Of a DNA stretch of 64,000 bases, positions 29,401 to 37,580 are shown in pieces. Each line of letters begins with the position of its first letter. Within the stretch, counting starts at the first letter, position 1. The DNA is taken from positions 18,420 to 82,419 of the forward strand of contig NZ_LMUL01000004.1 in NCBI RefSeq assembly GCF_009765965.1, in the 5' to 3' direction. The translations under genes were made by a program, and so were the position numbers. The stretch comes from Caulobacter sp. S45 (GTDB lineage Bacteria; Pseudomonadota; Alphaproteobacteria; Caulobacterales; Caulobacteraceae). Below the pieces are notes generated by a model. That model saw nothing but the letters and a program-made list of their open reading frames with translations, was not told the origin of the DNA and ran no database searches.

Positions 29401-29823
29401 TATTTCCGGCCCCAGGTCCACGGCGACTATTTCCGCCTGGATCAAGGCTCCTACACCGAGCACGACGGCGGCCCCGGCTTCGACCTTGCGGTGAACCAGC
29501 GCACCGGCGATCAGACCAGCGGCACCGCCGCGCTGGTCACCGGCATGAGCTTCGGCTCGGGCTTCAAATGGCGTCCCGAATTCGAGCTGGGCTATCGCGA
29601 CGTGTTCACTGGCACCTCCGGCAACACCACCGCCGCCTTCACCACGGCCGGCAGCCAACCCTTCACCCTGCCTGCGCCCTCCATCCGGGGCGGCGGGCCG
29701 GAAGCGCGCATCAACGTCAAGGCCGACACCGACTTCTACGAGCTGAACTTCGAAGCCGGCGCCGAACAACGCACCAATTTCGCCGAGGGCGATGTCCGCT
29801 TCAGCGTGCGGGTGCTGTTCTAA
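26419..29823 (+). CDS. Autotransporter (type Va) with beta-helix-like passenger
   Basis: A 1134-residue surface protein. The signal peptide is MRKALVAAVALAPLCFVASR...ARAQ. The passenger has irregular repeats of the type NDGTITIQGNNSYG, NAGTITLVGDNG and NLGTIQASVTGDN, as in right-handed beta-helix passengers. A Thr-rich linker near residues 545-595 is encoded by ACC repeats. From about residue 850 (GTRGAWAEEVAFGVDRF) the sequence becomes an autotransporter beta-barrel ending in FSVRVLF, an aromatic C-terminus suited to BAM insertion. The cargo's role (adhesion or other) is unknown. Confidence 0.9.
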   Translation: MRKALVAAVALAPLCFVASRTPARAQQDVTNGLNAPIATATATSAGPGDITIESGGSVTVTGTTPAVTLNSSNNVENDGTVSINGVNNSTGVQLQGGNTGSFINTGTIINSESFSAATNGNGFIVEPVAQGSGRIGIQVTGSAPLNGSITNDGTITIQGNNSYGVSIEAPITGSFLNAGTITLVGDNGLAIRSTAGSTVGGNFQITGSISSQGAGSGAINLQGDVGGAVSIYAPISSTAYAVTTRPTDTGTLQSLEGGGGHTIVPGQLEQSAAAVIIGGNVGGGIFIGAPPVGTTTTSTADLDGDGIVDSVEGTGSITNIGSAPALVIGSATTATTIGVFSTAADGEVAVPQPANNFGLIIRGSVAGIGTFDGMSATGLQIGTGSAPVTIDGGVRVVGSVTADSFEANATAIHIFAGATVPTIQNEDFIEASVSHSVLVTSPDPSTAVASAIVVEAGGTLSAIKNLGTIQASVTGDNMSVSTIVDKNTTGGIGTITNEGVISATINPENTGDATHGEAIAIDLRSNSSGVNLIQQVNPNPIAIETTTTTDASGAVSTTAAFTSVTATASATATTTTTVTTTGSGVTTTTTTTTPTTPEIIGDVLLGNGNNNVQLIGGGMVGALSLGTGVDSLLIDNGATYSGALTYGGTALALNVNNGILQNTATGTLKLSSLHIGASGTLFAAIDPANSANTLYQVNGAATLDKGAQLGIILNSPLFNETTYTIISATSLTNNSADSVVLTQVPYVLVGTATTNTAAGTISVDLRRRTAAEIGLNPAQSAALNAIYTSLPNDAGIEGAVLDQFTRSGFLGVYNQMLPDYSGGVFQLALAASDAVTRATSRINDIENPSGTRGAWAEEVAFGVDRFNSNSAAGYSGGGYGFVGGLETGGAGLGAFGLTGAFLTGDLTPAHSPGDNLATISEGEFGAYWQAQLGGFRADARLAGGYVLFSDRRELIQTDSAGATSLDRQSKASSSGYTATGHFGVGYQTNPIGLFYFRPQVHGDYFRLDQGSYTEHDGGPGFDLAVNQRTGDQTSGTAALVTGMSFGSGFKWRPEFELGYRDVFTGTSGNTTAAFTTAGSQPFTLPAPSIRGGGPEARINVKADTDFYELNFEAGAEQRTNFAEGDVRFSVRVLF
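28051..28197 (+). repeat. In-frame ACC trinucleotide tracts in autotransporter linker
   Basis: Three runs of ACC lie inside the autotransporter: five units from 28051, about six around 28133-28149 and seven at 28174-28194. They encode threonine stretches. Slippage by whole units would change linker length without breaking the frame. Confidence 0.85.
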
Positions 29824-29877
29824 CGCAACGCCTGCCGCTACCGTCCCGGTCCTAGGACTGGGGCGGGAGGACAGCGG

Positions 29878-31143
29878 ATGCGTGTGATCGACGACCTGAA
29901 GGCGCTGAACGGCGAACAGCGTTCGGCCTTCCTGGCCAGCTTCCTGGGCTGGACCCTGGACGCGTTCGACTACTTCCTGCTCACCTTCGTCATCAAGGCC
30001 ATCGCCGAGGACTTCCACGTCAAGCCCAGCGCGGTGCAAGGCGCGGTCTTCCTCACCCTGGTCGCCCGGCCGTTCGGGGCGGTGGCGTTCGGCTGGCTGG
30101 CCGACAAGTTCGGGCGCCGTCCGATCTTGATGATCGACGTGCTGCTCTATTCGGCGCTGGAGCTGGCCTCGGCCTTCGCTCCCAGCCTGATCGTGCTGCT
30201 GGTCCTGCGCACCCTGTTCGGCTTCGTCATGGGCGGGGAGTGGGGCATCGGCGCATCCTTGGCGCTGGAGTCGATCCCGGTGCGCTCGCGTGGCGTCGTC
30301 TCGGGCATCCTGCAGGAGGGCTATGCGTGCGGGCAGCTCCTGGGGGCGCTGGTGTTCGCCTTCGCCTATCCACACTTCTCCCAGTGGTTGCCGCAGGTGG
30401 CGAGCTGGCGGGTGCTATTCGTGGTCGGCGTGATCCCCGCCCTGCTGGTGTTCTACATCCGTCGAAACGTGAAGGAGAGCCCGGCCTTCGAGCAGAACCG
30501 GGGCAAGGCGCATCGCGGCATGGACGTGATCCGCACGCTGGCGGCCAACTGGAAGCTCTTGATCTACGCCGTGGTGCTGATGGCGGCGTTCAACTTCTTC
30601 AGCCACGGCACCCAGGACAACTACGCCACCTTCCTGGAGGTGCAGCATGGCTTCACGCCGCAGACGGTGGGTCTGCTCACCATCGTCATGAACTTCGGCG
30701 CGATCACCGGCGGCCTGACCTTCGGCGCCTGGTCGGAACGGATTGGCCGGCGCAAGGCCATCGTCATCGCCGCCCTGCTCGCCCTGCCGATCATCCCGCT
30801 ATGGGCCTTCGCACCGACGCCGATCCTGCTGGGCCTCGGCGGCTTCCTGCTGCAGATCGCGGTGCAGGGCGCCTGGGGCGTGGTGCCCGTGCACCTGAAC
30901 GAGCTGTCGCCGGAGAACGCGCGCGGCACCTTCCCCGGCGCCGCCTACCAGTTCGGCAACCTGATCGCCGCCTTCGCCGTGCCCATGCAGGGCAAGCTGG
31001 CCGAGGCCCGCCACAACAATTACGGCTTCGCCCTGGCCGCGGTCGCCAGTGTGACGGCGGTGGCGCTGGCGGTGCTCACCTGGTTCGGGCCGGAAGCGAA
31101 GGGCGTGTCGTTCGGGCCCAAGGAGGGGACGCCTTTCGACTAA
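29878..31143 (+). CDS. MFS transporter (sialate/lactate SHS-like)
   Basis: A 421-residue carrier with about twelve hydrophobic segments. Motif GWLADKFGRRPILM lies in the loop after helix 2, and FGAWSERIGRRKAIV is its second-half equivalent. FLGWTLDAFDYFLLTFVIKA at the N-terminus and GFVMGGEWGIGASLALE resemble the sialic acid/monocarboxylate:H+ symporter branch (Jen1, NanT). A carboxylate is the likely substrate, but this is by family only. It begins 54 bases after the autotransporter, past a CCTAGG-centred palindrome. Confidence 0.85.
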   Translation: MRVIDDLKALNGEQRSAFLASFLGWTLDAFDYFLLTFVIKAIAEDFHVKPSAVQGAVFLTLVARPFGAVAFGWLADKFGRRPILMIDVLLYSALELASAFAPSLIVLLVLRTLFGFVMGGEWGIGASLALESIPVRSRGVVSGILQEGYACGQLLGALVFAFAYPHFSQWLPQVASWRVLFVVGVIPALLVFYIRRNVKESPAFEQNRGKAHRGMDVIRTLAANWKLLIYAVVLMAAFNFFSHGTQDNYATFLEVQHGFTPQTVGLLTIVMNFGAITGGLTFGAWSERIGRRKAIVIAALLALPIIPLWAFAPTPILLGLGGFLLQIAVQGAWGVVPVHLNELSPENARGTFPGAAYQFGNLIAAFAVPMQGKLAEARHNNYGFALAAVASVTAVALAVLTWFGPEAKGVSFGPKEGTPFD

Positions 31144-31150
31144 GGGATGG

Positions 31151-32368
31151 CTAAAGCCGCCCTAGCCTTATCACTTCGACCACGTCCCCGGCTTCGGCGG
31201 CAGGAGCATGGGTGGGGCGGCGCAGCAGGGCGTCGGCGGCGGCGAACACGCTGACCAGCGAGGAGTCCTGGTCCGAGAATGGCGTGACCTGCACCGAACC
31301 GTCCGCGGCGCTCTCGAGCTTCGCCCGCATCCAGTGCTCGCGCGGGCCGCTTTCGCGCATGGGTCGGGTCAGGCGGGCGTGCTCCATGCGCAAGGTCGGG
31401 TCGCCACCCTGCCACACCGCCAGCAGCGGCCGCAGGAACAGCTCCGCCGCCACCAGGCCCGAGGCGGGATTGCCGGGCAGGCCCAGCACGAACCGCCCGT
31501 CCGCCAGCCGTCCGAACCAGGTCGGCTTGCCGGGCCGCAGGCGGATGGTCTCCACCAGCAGTTCCAGCCCCAGGCGCTTCAGCGCCGGCTTCACCAGGTC
31601 GTAGTCGCCGACCGACGCCCCGCCGACGGTGACGATCAGCTCGGCCTCAACGCCCTGGATAGCAGCCAGGATGGCGTCCTCGTCGTCGCGGGCGGGCTCC
31701 AGCCGGATCGGCCGACCGCCCCAGCTGGCCGTCAGGGTCGCCAGCGACGGCCCGTTGGAGTCGAAAATCTGCGCGGGCTGGATGTCGACCGTCCCGGCCC
31801 GCACGATTTCCTCGCCGGTGGAGATGATCGCCACCCGAGGCTGCGGATAGACCTGCGCCTCCGCGCGTCCGGCCGAGGCCGCCAGGGCCAAGCGCCAGGC
31901 GTCCAGCCGCACGCCTGCCGGCAGCAGCACGTCGCCAGCCGCGAAGTCGCCGGCGCGCGGACGTACATTGGTTCGCTCCAGCGGCGGCGGTCCCTCGAAG
32001 CGCACCCGCTCGCCCTCACGCGTCGCCCGTTCCTGGATCACCACCGCACATCCGGGCGGGACCTCGGCCCCGGTGAAGATGCGAACCGCCTCGCCCGCGC
32101 CCACCCCTTGCGAAAACGGACGGCCCGCAGCGCTTTCGCCGACGACCGCGAAGCTCGCCGCCACGTCGCCCGGCTGCAGCGCGTAGCCGTCCATGGCCGA
32201 GGCGTCGAAGGGCGGCTGATCGCGCACCGCGCGGATCGGTTCGGCCAGCACGCGGCCCTCGGCGTGGCGGTCCAGCGCAACTGTCTCAAGCGCGCCCGGC
32301 GTCACGGCCGCCAGCATCCGCGCCCGCGCCTCTTCGACGGGCAGGTCCTTCAAATTCATGGCGAACAT
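31151..32368 (-). CDS. moeA: Molybdopterin molybdotransferase
   Basis: A 405-residue enzyme inserting molybdate into adenylated molybdopterin. Diagnostic segments are PFDASAMDGYAL, IFTGAEVPPGCAVVIQE, VTVGGASVGDYDLVKPAL and VLGLPGNPASGLVA. Two starts are close (32368 and 32359); GGAGAGGG just upstream serves the second better. It is the last gene of the moaA-to-moeA run and converges with the MFS gene seven bases away. Confidence 0.94.
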   Translation of the reverse strand: MFAMNLKDLPVEEARARMLAAVTPGALETVALDRHAEGRVLAEPIRAVRDQPPFDASAMDGYALQPGDVAASFAVVGESAAGRPFSQGVGAGEAVRIFTGAEVPPGCAVVIQERATREGERVRFEGPPPLERTNVRPRAGDFAAGDVLLPAGVRLDAWRLALAASAGRAEAQVYPQPRVAIISTGEEIVRAGTVDIQPAQIFDSNGPSLATLTASWGGRPIRLEPARDDEDAILAAIQGVEAELIVTVGGASVGDYDLVKPALKRLGLELLVETIRLRPGKPTWFGRLADGRFVLGLPGNPASGLVAAELFLRPLLAVWQGGDPTLRMEHARLTRPMRESGPREHWMRAKLESAADGSVQVTPFSDQDSSLVSVFAAADALLRRPTHAPAAEAGDVVEVIRLGRL

Positions 32369-32400
32369 CCCTCTCCCGCGTCCTCGAAGGCGGCGGGACC

Positions 32401-32880
32401 TCAGTCATCCCGGCGGAATTCGCCCGAGGCGCCGCCGGTCTTGGTCAACAGCCGCACGCCGTCGATGGTCATGGCTTTGTCGGCGGCCTTCAGCATGTCG
32501 TACAGGGTCAGGCAGGCCACGGACACCGCCGTCAGCGCCTCCATCTCCACCCCGGTCTGACCGGTCATACGCACCCGGGCGACCACGGTCATACCCGAAC
32601 CGTCCTCGGCCTCACCGACCTCGACCTTGACCGAGGACAGGGCGAGCGGATGGCACAGTGGGATCAGGTCGGAGGTCCGCTTGGCGGCCATCACCCCTGC
32701 TATCTCGGCCACAGCGCGCACGTCGCCCTTCTTGCCCCCGCCCGAGCGCGCCAGTTCCAAGGTGGCCGGGGCCATGCGCACCCGCCCCTCGGCCACGGCT
32801 TCGCGCGTGGTCACGGCCTTGTCGGACACGTCGACCATCCGCGCGCGGCCTTCAGCGTCGATGTGGGTGAGGCCGCTCAT
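32401..32880 (-). CDS. moaC: Cyclic pyranopterin monophosphate synthase
   Basis: A 159-residue enzyme that with MoaA makes cPMP from [23 protein letters not shown] opens the protein and [17 protein letters not shown] plus [20 protein letters not shown] are the active-site blocks. Length is standard. Its ATG overlaps the moaB stop by four bases. Confidence 0.95.
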   Translation of the reverse strand: MSGLTHIDAEGRARMVDVSDKAVTTREAVAEGRVRMAPATLELARSGGGKKGDVRAVAEIAGVMAAKRTSDLIPLCHPLALSSVKVEVGEAEDGSGMTVVARVRMTGQTGVEMEALTAVSVACLTLYDMLKAADKAMTIDGVRLLTKTGGASGEFRRDD

Positions 32881-33458
32881 TTCTCGAGCAAGCGCGGGAT
32901 CAGGTCGACCATGTTGCAGGGGCCATGGCGGCTGTCGAGCTGGGGCGCGATCACCGACCAGCCGTCCTTCACCGCGCCGTTGGAGCCCGGCAGGCAGAAG
33001 ACGAACACGCCCTTGATCAGGCCCGCCGTCGCCCGCGACTGCAGCGTCGACAGGCCGATGGCGGCGTAGCTGATCATGTGGAACACCACCGAGAAGCCCT
33101 CCATCCGCTTGTCGAACAGGGGCTCGACCGCTTCGGGGGTGATGTCGCGGCCGGTGATGCCGGTACCGCCGGTGGTGATGATCGCCTCGACCTCGCCGCT
33201 CTCCACCCAGGCCATGATGCGTTGGGTGATGGCGACCCTGTCGTCGGCGACGATGGCGCGCTCGGCCACGGCGTGCCCCGCGCCGGCGATCCGTCCCGCC
33301 AGGATGTCACCGGAGGTGTCGCTCTCCTCGTCGCGGGTGTCGGACACGGTGAGCACCGCGATCCGCACCGGTTTGAACGGCTTGTCCTCGTCGATGCGAC
33401 CGCCGGCGCCCAGCGGCAGCTTGGGGGTGGGGGCGGTCAGGGTCACAGGCGCGTTCAT
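32877..33458 (-). CDS. moaB: MoaB/Mog-family molybdenum cofactor protein
   Basis: A 193-residue protein of the MoCF-binding fold: [19 protein letters not shown], then [18 protein letters not shown], the molybdopterin-binding loop. MoaB/Mog proteins adenylylate molybdopterin before MoeA inserts the metal. A 30-residue leader precedes the domain. It overlaps moaC downstream by four bases and moaE upstream by four bases. Confidence 0.92.
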   Translation of the reverse strand: MNAPVTLTAPTPKLPLGAGGRIDEDKPFKPVRIAVLTVSDTRDEESDTSGDILAGRIAGAGHAVAERAIVADDRVAITQRIMAWVESGEVEAIITTGGTGITGRDITPEAVEPLFDKRMEGFSVVFHMISYAAIGLSTLQSRATAGLIKGVFVFCLPGSNGAVKDGWSVIAPQLDSRHGPCNMVDLIPRLLEK

Positions 33459-33922
33459 GGCGTCTCCTTGGGCTCAGGGGCGTCCCAGCGCGCGGCGTCC
33501 TGGCGATCCTGCGTCGTCGGCTCGATCCAGCGGTCGCCGGAGGGGCCGCGCGAGCGTTTCCAGAACGGGGCGCGGGACTTGAGGTAGTCCATCAGATGAT
33601 CGGCCGCCTCAAAGGCGGCGCGGCGATGGGCGGCGGCGGTGGCGACGAACACGATCGGCTCGCCCGGCGCCATCACCCCGTAGCGATGCGCCACCAACAC
33701 GTCCTGCAGCCCGAAACGCGCCACCGCCGCGGCGGCCGTGCGGCCGATTTCCGCCTCGGTGAAGCCGGGATAGGCGTCCAGTTCCAGCGTGTCCGCCTCG
33801 CCGCCCTCGGCGCGCATCAGGCCGGTGAAGCTGACCACCGCGCCCGTCTCCAGGCGGCCTTCGCTGAAGGCGGTGAGCAGGGCGCCCGGGTCGAACGGTT
33901 CGATCTGGAGCCGGATGTCCAA
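33455..33922 (-). CDS. moaE: Molybdopterin synthase catalytic subunit
   Basis: A 155-residue large subunit of molybdopterin synthase, which transfers sulphur from the MoaD C-terminus to cPMP. VVSFTGLMRAEGGEADTLEL, VLVAHRYGVMAPGEPIVFVA and LMDYLKSRAPFWKRS match MoaE, the last carrying the catalytic lysine region. The C-terminal Arg/Trp-rich tail after 120 is extra. moaD precedes it by two bases. Confidence 0.95.
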   Translation of the reverse strand: MDIRLQIEPFDPGALLTAFSEGRLETGAVVSFTGLMRAEGGEADTLELDAYPGFTEAEIGRTAAAAVARFGLQDVLVAHRYGVMAPGEPIVFVATAAAHRRAAFEAADHLMDYLKSRAPFWKRSRGPSGDRWIEPTTQDRQDAARWDAPEPKETP

Positions 33923-33924
33923 GG

Positions 33925-34170
33925 TCAGCCGCCGCTCATCGGCGGCAGGAAGGCGACCTCGCAGCCCTGCGTAAGCGCCACGTCGCCCCGCGCCAGGGTC
34001 TTGTCCACCGCCGCCTGCACGCCAGGGCGCGCCAGGGCCTCGGCCAGGCGCGGCGTCTCCGCCGACAGCAGGGCGCGCAGGGCCGACAGGGTGGCCGGGA
34101 CCTCCGCCAGGGTCCGCTCGCGCCAGCCGGCCGCGTCGCCCAGCATCCCGAACAGCAGCACCCGCGCCAT
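33925..34170 (-). CDS. moaD: Molybdopterin synthase sulphur carrier subunit
   Basis: An 81-residue ubiquitin-fold protein from the ATG at 34170. It ends in LPPMSGG; the terminal Gly-Gly is adenylylated and thiocarboxylated, then docks into Moa[19 protein letters not shown] is the first strand. It lies between moaA (one base upstream) and moaE (two bases downstream), as expected for co-expressed partners. Confidence 0.92.
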   Translation of the reverse strand: MARVLLFGMLGDAAGWRERTLAEVPATLSALRALLSAETPRLAEALARPGVQAAVDKTLARGDVALTQGCEVAFLPPMSGG

Positions 34171-34171
34171 C

Positions 34172-35227
34172 TCAGCCCCCCGTGGTGGACATGTGGCGGG
34201 CGACCGAGGGCCGCGCATCGCGGGCGATGTGGAAGTCGTGGCCCTTGGGCTTGACGGCGATAGCGCCCCGGATCGCCTCGACCAGCGGGGCGTCGTCGCC
34301 GGGATGGGAGCGCAGCGCGCCGCGCAGGTCGGTGGCGTCGTCCTGGCCCAGGCAGGTGTGCAGGGTTCCGGTACAGGTCACCCGCACCCGGTTGCAGGTG
34401 TCGCAGAAGTTATGGCTCATCGGGGTGATGAACCCGACCCGTCCGCCGGTTTCCGCCAGCCGCACGTAGCGCGCGGGGCCGCCGGTGGCGTAGGCGTCGC
34501 CCTCCAGGGTCCAGATCGAGGCCAGGGTCTGGCGCACTTGGTCCAGTGACACGAACTGCTCGGTGCGGTCCTCGTCGACCACGCCCAACGGCATGGTTTC
34601 GATCAGGGTCAGGTCGAAGCCCCGCCCGTGCGCCCAGGCGACCAGGTCGGGGATGTCGGCCAGATTGTCGGCCTTCAAGGCCACCGTGTTGATCTTGACC
34701 TTGAGGCCTGCGGCGTCGGCGGCGTCCAACCCAGCCATCACCTTGTCCAGGTCGCCGCCACGGGTCAGGCGGCGGAAGGTCTCGGGGTTCAGCGTGTCCA
34801 GCGAGACGTTGATCCGCTTCACCCCGCAGCGCGCCAGGTCGGCGGCGAAGCGATCCAGGTTGGTGCCGTTGGTGGTCAGGGTCAGCTCGTCCAGCGCCCC
34901 CCTGCGCAGGTGGCGCGAAATGCTCTCCACCAGCTCCATGAAGCCCTTGCGCACCAGGGGCTCGCCGCCCGTGAGACGCAGCTTTCGCGTGCCCAGGCCC
35001 ACGAACACCGTGCAGACCCGGCTCAGCTCCTCCAGCGACAGCACCTCGGCGCGCGGCAGGAACTGCATCCGCTCCGGCATGCAGTAGGCGCAGCGCAGGT
35101 CGCAGCGATCAGTGACCGATACGCGCACGTATTCGATCCGGCGACCGAAGGGGTCCACCAGTGGCGCACGGGCCGGGCTGAGGCTGCGGGCGGTTAGGAA
35201 ATCATCGGTGGCGTCGTAAGGTGTCAT
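34172..35227 (-). CDS. moaA: GTP 3',8-cyclase (radical SAM)
   Basis: A 351-residue radical-SAM enzyme starting cofactor synthesis. The N-terminal cluster motif is in [16 protein letters not shown] (C-x3-C-x2-C), the C-terminal cluster in [19 protein letters not shown], and the protein ends in GG, a conserved feature of MoaA. It is the first gene of the cluster. Its start is only 25 bases from the divergent gene at 35253. Confidence 0.96.
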   Translation of the reverse strand: MTPYDATDDFLTARSLSPARAPLVDPFGRRIEYVRVSVTDRCDLRCAYCMPERMQFLPRAEVLSLEELSRVCTVFVGLGTRKLRLTGGEPLVRKGFMELVESISRHLRRGALDELTLTTNGTNLDRFAADLARCGVKRINVSLDTLNPETFRRLTRGGDLDKVMAGLDAADAAGLKVKINTVALKADNLADIPDLVAWAHGRGFDLTLIETMPLGVVDEDRTEQFVSLDQVRQTLASIWTLEGDAYATGGPARYVRLAETGGRVGFITPMSHNFCDTCNRVRVTCTGTLHTCLGQDDATDLRGALRSHPGDDAPLVEAIRGAIAVKPKGHDFHIARDARPSVARHMSTTGG

Positions 35228-35252
35228 GCACTCGTTGTTCCAGGACCCCTAG

Positions 35253-35891
35253 ATGGCCATTACGCGCGCGGGCGTCAAAGGTCCGATAGCAGTTATCGTC
35301 CTGGCGGCCGGCGCCGGCCGCCGTTTCGGCGGGGGAAAGCTGCTCGCGCCCTGGCGGGGCGGCGTCCTGATCGAGGGCGCGCTGCACGCAGCCTTCGCCG
35401 CGCCAGCCTCGCAGGTGGTGGTCGCTGTCGGCGCGAGGGGTCAAGAGGTCGCCCGCACTGTGCAAGCGTTCGCGGTTCGAAACGGCTGTGAAGAACGTCT
35501 GCGTCTGGTGGAGGTTGCAGCCTGGGAGGACGGCCTGTCCGCGTCGCTGAAGGCCGCCGTGGCGGCGCTGCCCGCCGAAACCAGCGCCGCCTTCGTCTTC
35601 CTCGCCGACATGCCGCTGATCCCCGACGATATTCCACCCGCCCTGGCCGCCGCCCTGACGCCAGGCCACGCCGCCGCGATCCCTGAGGTCGAGGGCGAGC
35701 TTGGCCATCCGGTATTGCTGGGGTCGGAGCTGTTCCCCCTCGTGGCGGCGCTGACCGGCGATCGGGGCGCCCGCAAACTGCTCGAAGGTCTGGGCGACCG
35801 GCTGGCGCGCGTCCCCACCGCTGACCGGAACGTACTGCTGGACGTCGACACGCCCGCCGCCCTGGCCCAGGCCGAAAGCCAAATCCAATGA
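35253..35891 (+). CDS. MobA/MocA-like nucleotidyltransferase
   Basis: A 212-residue GT-A fold nucleotidyltransferase. VIVLAAGAGRRFGGGKLLAP is the nucleotide-binding loop and FLADMPLIPDD the metal-binding aspartate. The GHPVLLGSELF stretch is characteristic of MocA-type enzymes that add CMP (or GMP) to molybdenum cofactor. Divergent from moaA, which supports a cofactor-maturation role. CTP versus GTP use cannot be decided from sequence. The stop overlaps the next gene's ATG. Confidence 0.82.
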   Translation: MAITRAGVKGPIAVIVLAAGAGRRFGGGKLLAPWRGGVLIEGALHAAFAAPASQVVVAVGARGQEVARTVQAFAVRNGCEERLRLVEVAAWEDGLSASLKAAVAALPAETSAAFVFLADMPLIPDDIPPALAAALTPGHAAAIPEVEGELGHPVLLGSELFPLVAALTGDRGARKLLEGLGDRLARVPTADRNVLLDVDTPAALAQAESQIQ

Positions 35892-36784
35892 ACGTCTTCC
35901 CCGCCGGCTTTCCCCTTCAGGGACGCCGCGTGGCCGTGGTGGGGGACGGCGAGGCGGCCGAGGCCAAGGCGCGGCTGTTCCTGGGATCGCCCGCCCAGCT
36001 TGTAAGGGTTGCGGCCGACGACGCCCTGGATGCGCGCAGCTACGCCGGGGTCAGCCTGGCTTTCATCGCCCTGCCGGGAGAGCTGGCGGTGGAGGCGGCG
36101 GCGGTGGCGCGCTCCGCCGGGGCCCTGGTCAATGTCGTCGACCGCCCCGAGCTCTGCGACTTCAACACGCCCGCCATCGTCGATCGTGGCGACGTCGTCG
36201 GCGCCATCATGACCGGAGGCGCGGCGCCGGTGTTGTCCACCGAGCTGAGGTTGGCGCTGGAGGCGCAATGGCCCATGGCCCTGGGCCAACTGGCGGTGCT
36301 GCTGGAGCGGATAAAGGACCAGGCGCGGACCCACCTGCCCGATCCCGCCTTGCGGCGCGGCGTGCTGCGCGCCCTGATCCGTGGACCGGCGGGGGGGGCG
36401 GCGCTCGATGACCGCATGGCCGAGGCCGAGGCGCTGGCCTGCGCGGCGCTCGCCGACGCCCGTCCGCCCGAGCCCGGGATCGTGCTGGTGCGCGCACCCG
36501 AGGCGCCGGACCTGATGACGCTCAGGACACTGCGGCTGCTCTCCGAGGCCGACCGCATCGTCATCGACGCCGACGTCGACCCTGCTCTAGCGCGTCTCGC
36601 CCGGCGCGACGCCCCCCTGACCACGCTCGATCCGGGGGAGACCTTGGCTGTCCGATCCGACCCGTCGATCGCATGGGCCTGGCTATCGGACGCGCGCCTG
36701 GTGGTGCGGATCTGCTCAACCGATCCGCAGATCGAATGCGCGGCGTTGGTCGCGACGGGGGTCAAGGCTGAAATCAGCCAGTAA
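35888..36784 (+). CDS. Siroheme-synthase-like protein with truncated SUMT domain
   Basis: A 298-residue protein. Residues 1-160 match the NAD-binding precorrin-2 dehydrogenase/ferrochelatase part of CysG (RRVAVVGDGEAAEAKARLFL, VNVVDRPELCDFNTPAIVDR, GGAAPVLSTELRLALE). From about 195, GIVLVRAPEAPDLMTLRTL then RLLSEADRIVIDADVD aligns by eye with the start of uroporphyrinogen-III methyltransferase. Its SAM-loop glycines are gone, and the remaining two thirds of that domain are missing. It probably works only as the dehydrogenase/chelatase, or has lost function. Confidence 0.75.
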   Translation: MNVFPAGFPLQGRRVAVVGDGEAAEAKARLFLGSPAQLVRVAADDALDARSYAGVSLAFIALPGELAVEAAAVARSAGALVNVVDRPELCDFNTPAIVDRGDVVGAIMTGGAAPVLSTELRLALEAQWPMALGQLAVLLERIKDQARTHLPDPALRRGVLRALIRGPAGGAALDDRMAEAEALACAALADARPPEPGIVLVRAPEAPDLMTLRTLRLLSEADRIVIDADVDPALARLARRDAPLTTLDPGETLAVRSDPSIAWAWLSDARLVVRICSTDPQIECAALVATGVKAEISQ

Positions 36785-36796
36785 ATTCTGTATTAA

Positions 36797-36821
36797 GGAA
36801 CAGTAGAGGTTTAATCACGTT
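36797..36821 (+). promoter_or_regulatory. EcfG-type promoter for DUF1328 gene
   Basis: GGAAC at 36797-36801, 16-base spacer, CGTT at 36818-36821: an exact match to the alphaproteobacterial EcfG/SigT consensus. The ATG it serves is 48 bases downstream. A perfect 7-bp hairpin (36831-36848) would sit at the very 5' end of the transcript. Confidence 0.85.
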
Positions 36822-36868
36822 CTAACCTTCGCCGCCACACCTGGCGGCGTCGAATAGGGAGCGCCGTT

Positions 36869-37042
36869 ATGCTTGGCTGGGCCCTCGTATTTGCGATCGT
36901 CGCGCTTGCGGCGTTTTATTTCGGCTTTTTTGCCTTGGCTGGCTTGGCGGCTTCGATCGCCAAGATTCTGTTCCTCGTGTTCCTGGTTCTGCTTGTCGTA
37001 AGCTTCGTGATCCGCGCGTTTCGAGGCGGATCGGTCGTCTAG
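36869..37042 (+). CDS. DUF1328 (YtjA-type) small membrane protein, copy 1
   Basis: A 57-residue protein beginning MLGWALVFAIVALAAFYFGF, followed by GLAASIAKILFLVFLVLLVV and a basic tail VIRAFRGG. Two hydrophobic helices with a SxxAK-like turn between them are the DUF1328 pattern. It sits in the cytoplasmic membrane; function is unknown, but such genes are commonly stress-induced. An exact EcfG promoter precedes it. A second copy lies at 38670-38840. Confidence 0.9.
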   Translation: MLGWALVFAIVALAAFYFGFFALAGLAASIAKILFLVFLVLLVVSFVIRAFRGGSVV

Positions 37043-37112
37043 TCACGGACGGGGGCGGTCAAGCCGCCCTCGTCTCTCGGCCGACAGGCGTAGGGTAAGC
37101 GTGCGCCTCAGC

Positions 37113-37421
37113 CTACTGCGCATTGCCCGTATTCGACGGCTCGCCCGGCGCAGGCGACGATCGAGGCGAGGCGTTTTGCACCGGATACCCGCTGACATTC
37201 CGAGCGCCCGCGGCCCGCGCATTGTTGAGCGCGTTGAAATGCGGCGCGTAGAGCAGCCAGTAGCCCATCACCACCACCACAGCGAGGGCCAGCGAAATCA
37301 CCAGGATCCAGATGTTGCGCCCGGTGCGCACGGCGCCCCGCGCATCGGTCACGCTGGAAGCGATTCCCTCCCCGGCTCGGTTGGCGCGAGACGGGTCTTG
37401 GGTCGGCGGCGTCGTGGACAT
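37113..37421 (-). CDS. Small single-pass membrane protein, EcfG-controlled
   Basis: A 102-residue protein from the ATG at 37421, which has GGAGGAATTC right before it. A polar N-terminus (MSTTPPTQDPSRANRAGEG) leads to one membrane helix (IWILVISLALAVVVVMGYWL, about residues 38-57). A Pro/Ser/Asn-rich tail follows. No family recognised. An exact EcfG promoter with 17-base spacer sits 38 bases upstream, so it is probably part of the general stress regulon. Confidence 0.78.
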   Translation of the reverse strand: MSTTPPTQDPSRANRAGEGIASSVTDARGAVRTGRNIWILVISLALAVVVVMGYWLLYAPHFNALNNARAAGARNVSGYPVQNASPRSSPAPGEPSNTGNAQ

Positions 37422-37458
37422 GAATTCCTCCGGCAAGGATCGAGGATGCCTCCGAGCC

Positions 37459-37484
37459 AACGCCCCGACCGCAACGGCCGTTCC
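37459..37484 (-). promoter_or_regulatory. EcfG-type promoter for 37113-37421
   Basis: On the minus strand GGAAC (37484-37480), 17-base spacer, CGTT (37462-37459). Exact in both elements, with the longer allowed spacer, and 38 bases from the start codon. Confidence 0.7.
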
Positions 37485-37549
37485 GCGAGGAGGTCTCACC
37501 GGGTCTCGCTCTCGCAAGACGAAACAGTCGAATTTCGTGGATCGCCGCC

Positions 37550-37574
37550 GGAACGATCCGAAAGGCTGGATGTT
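37550..37574 (+). promoter_or_regulatory. EcfG-like promoter for GsrN-like RNA
   Basis: GGAAC at 37550-37554, 16-base spacer, TGTT at 37571-37574: one mismatch to CGTT. The structured segment begins at 37581, seven bases after the -10, which is where transcription would start. Confidence 0.6.
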
Positions 37575-37580
37575 ATTGCA

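Noticed and set aside
26212-30375. 1387-codon open frame on the minus strand opposite the autotransporter
   Set aside because: It is a by-product of GC-rich third positions opposite the autotransporter and MFS genes. It is low-complexity Gly/Ala/Arg/His, has no ribosome site or motifs, and the plus-strand gene has a signal peptide and beta-barrel.
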